64,000 nt of DNA from Geobacter argillaceus (lineage in GTDB: Bacteria > Desulfobacterota > Desulfuromonadia > Geobacterales > DSM-12255), in assembly GCF_007830735.1 (NCBI RefSeq), contig NZ_VLLN01000007.1, forward strand, positions 62,001 to 126,000, in the 5' to 3' direction. Below the pieces are notes generated by a model. That model did no database searches, was not told the DNA's origin, and saw only the letters and a list, made by a program, of their open reading frames with translations. Positions 62,680 through 64,000 of the stretch are shown here, piece by piece; within the stretch, counting starts at the first letter, position 1; each line of letters begins with the position of its first letter. The position numbers were made by a program, and so were the translations under genes.

Positions 62680-62707
62680 TGTATATAATCACGAGGGGGG
62701 GAAGGTG
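62680..62707 (-). promoter_or_regulatory. Shared element motif, copy 4 (upstream of the lytic transglycosylase)
   Basis: Read leftward: CACCTTCCCCCCC followed by TCGTGATTATATACATG. It sits 11 nt ahead of the ATG at 62669. If TATATA is a -10 box, the transcript would begin almost at the start codon, so the motif may be an operator or leader part rather than a plain promoter. Confidence 0.8.
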
Positions 62708-62875
62708 TTTTGGGCGATTCAAAGAAAAATTGGAAAAGAGTTATGCCGGGCTCGATTTGGTGTGGCGGTAAGAAAGGTTCGTTCGTTATTCAAGGTCTGT
62801 GGGAATCAGGAAGGTAGGTAAACGAAGAGGGCCGGGACGCCGTTGGCCCGGTCCTGTATGATTTGAAAAGAATGA

Positions 62876-63235
62876 TTACTTTGCGGGTTGTACCAGCAGG
62901 GCGGAATTTTCCTTCTTGGCGATGTCGCCCACCTTTATTTCACCTTTGACGATTTCCGCTTCGAAATAGTGTTCGCCCATAAAGCCAATAACTTTAACCT
63001 GTCCCACTTCTTTCTGTTGCTGGGCCTTACCGCTCAGACGATAGACAGGAAGAACGTCGCCGACTGCGATTTCCTTTTGTGCTTCCACGTTACTGCTATG
63101 GAAGAGATGCACCTTGTTGCCCATCTTCATGACAACCTCGCTCTTCGCCTTTTTGCCGGCGGCGTAGACGGTCAGAGGTGCGGCAACCATTACCAACAGG
63201 GTTAATATGGGGATAATTCTGGCGATTCTTTTCAT
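62876..63235 (-). CDS. Periplasmic hypothetical protein
   Basis: 119 aa with signal peptide (LTLLVMVAAPLTVYA, cleavage near 26). The mature part is beta-rich: KSEVVMKMGNKVHLFHSSNV and GDVLPVYRLSGKAQQQKEVG. It could be a small beta-barrel domain (SH3- or FlgT-like). No enzyme motif. Monocistronic by appearance, on the minus strand upstream of the transfer operon. Confidence 0.65.
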   Translation of the reverse strand: MKRIARIIPILTLLVMVAAPLTVYAAGKKAKSEVVMKMGNKVHLFHSSNVEAQKEIAVGDVLPVYRLSGKAQQQKEVGQVKVIGFMGEHYFEAEIVKGEIKVGDIAKKENSALLVQPAK

Positions 63236-63479
63236 TTTCTGCCTCCTTAGTGTATTTTGCTAATCTAAATGAAGACTATATCATATAAACGATAAAATTC
63301 ATGAACGCGCTCCTAAATATTTTCAATATGCTTGGGCACTAAACCCTATGGGAAGATGATTGGCCAGTTGTCAGCAGTGTTTCCCGCAGTCTTCGGTCTG
63401 CATGATGAAGGAACAAATCCTCTGCGTTCCCTGATGAGCAAGGATTGCAGCCGGTTTTGCGAGCGTCAGGGAGAGTACG

Positions 63480-63713
63480 ATGACTGACAAAATAAGCAAT
63501 TTTAAGCCAAGCAACTTTTCCACGAATTTAACAGGTAAATCTTTCATGTTTGTTGTCTCCTTTACTGCTTTGTTAATGAGAATGGCCGCCGCTTGTGCCG
63601 CTTACGTTTCCGCCTCCATACTGTGGCCGATCATAATCGCGGGTGTGATCCAGATGTTTTCCGTCAAGGAAATCAATTACTGCGCAACCGGAGAGAACGG
63701 AAAGGTTGCTTGA
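63480..63713 (+). CDS. Small membrane protein, uncertain
   Basis: 77 aa from ATG 63480, with GGGAGAGTACG ahead. One or two hydrophobic stretches (about 22-40 and 40-60). An alternative ATG at 63546 would keep only the hydrophobic part. A short ORF of about 43 codons (start near 63357) overlaps its start by a few nt. Weak evidence for either. Confidence 0.4.
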   Translation: MTDKISNFKPSNFSTNLTGKSFMFVVSFTALLMRMAAACAAYVSASILWPIIIAGVIQMFSVKEINYCATGENGKVA

Positions 63714-63796
63714 AAGAAGAAACGCCAACAATATTCTTTTCCTGCTGCCTCCTGATGCGCGTTGAAATCTATTTCAATTATTCAGCGAGAAAAAGC

Positions 63797-63837
63797 GGGC
63801 GTACCCCAACAAAGGAGTATTTAAAACAGGGTACGCC
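63797..63837. repeat. Inverted repeat GGGCGTACCC / GGGTACGCCC
   Basis: Two perfect 10-bp arms (about 63799-63808 and 63826-63835) flank a 17-nt AT-rich centre. It is the first of three hairpins in the last 200 bp of the window. Confidence 0.7.
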
Positions 63838-63928
63838 CCATTACATCGGGATGTTGCGCACCCTAAGGAGGCTGAAAAGGAGTGCGCTCGAAGCATTTTT
63901 ACAGCAAAAATGGAACAGAGCTTTTTGC

Positions 63929-63982
63929 CGGCAGGGAGTACACCAGCTGCCGGCAAGGGCCGGGTAGTATCCCCGGCCCCTA
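63929..63982. repeat. Two adjacent GC-rich hairpins
   Basis: TTGCCGGCA/TGCCGGCAA (about 63930-63957) and GGGCCGGG/CCCGGCCC (about 63958-63981) lie side by side. On the minus strand they form back-to-back hairpins, resembling REP-type or terminator structures. No T run follows. Confidence 0.6.
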
Positions 63983-64000
63983 TGAGCATGCGTTCCGTCA

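Overview
The window looks like a chromosomal segment of a Geobacter-type delta-proteobacterium (Desulfuromonadota/Geobacterales). This is an inference from gene content and GC-rich coding style, not a database match. It joins a mobile element that carries an F-type conjugation system, plasmid-style replication and partition genes, and a large defence cargo.

1-7.95 kb is ordinary chromosome: the end of an M16 peptidase, dut, an M29 aminopeptidase, a YciO/YrdC protein, two membrane proteins (one with a NERD domain), yacG, gltX, a tRNA-Gly(CCC) and a Bax-inhibitor-1 family protein. The tRNA with repeats just downstream is a plausible integration site, but I found neither an integrase nor a second copy of the tRNA end. 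8-10.9 kb holds an AbiEi-like/Fic fusion, a lone XRE regulator and an unknown gene, all on the minus strand.

11.1-15.2 kb (minus strand) is a plasmid maintenance module: parM/parR with candidate parC repeats, a sigma-70-like regulator behind a leader with an intrinsic terminator, six iterons at about 22-bp spacing with a DnaA-box match, a TrfA-type initiator, and an AlpA-like HTH protein.

15.5-38.0 kb (plus strand) is the main transfer operon: OmpA-like, DsbC-like, pilin, TraL, E, K, B, V, C, two TraN-like proteins (one of 1527 aa), TraW, TraU (frameshifted), TrbC, TrbI, an S26 TraF protease and TraG. The rest of the system (lytic transglycosylase, S1-like protein, truncated thioredoxin-like TraF, TraH) lies on the minus strand at 59.4-62.7 kb. 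The relaxase and coupling protein are not in the window. One roughly 28-bp sequence precedes four element transcription units, which ties replication, partition and both transfer operons into one apparent regulon.

38-59.3 kb is cargo: candidate exclusion proteins behind TraG, a YdjM-like/HD-GYP-like cluster, a short promoter-leader-peptide-terminator unit, an ABC-three-component (ABC-3C) system run together with a type III restriction-modification pair, an ABC-2 transporter, an HU/IHF protein, HipBA, an HTH/ImmA-IrrE pair next to a short type II CBASS (CD-NTase, E2-like protein, patatin phospholipase), a 5'-truncated metal P-type ATPase, and a His-tailed EamA transporter that seems to start at CTG. 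The last 1.3 kb holds small unknown genes and hairpins.
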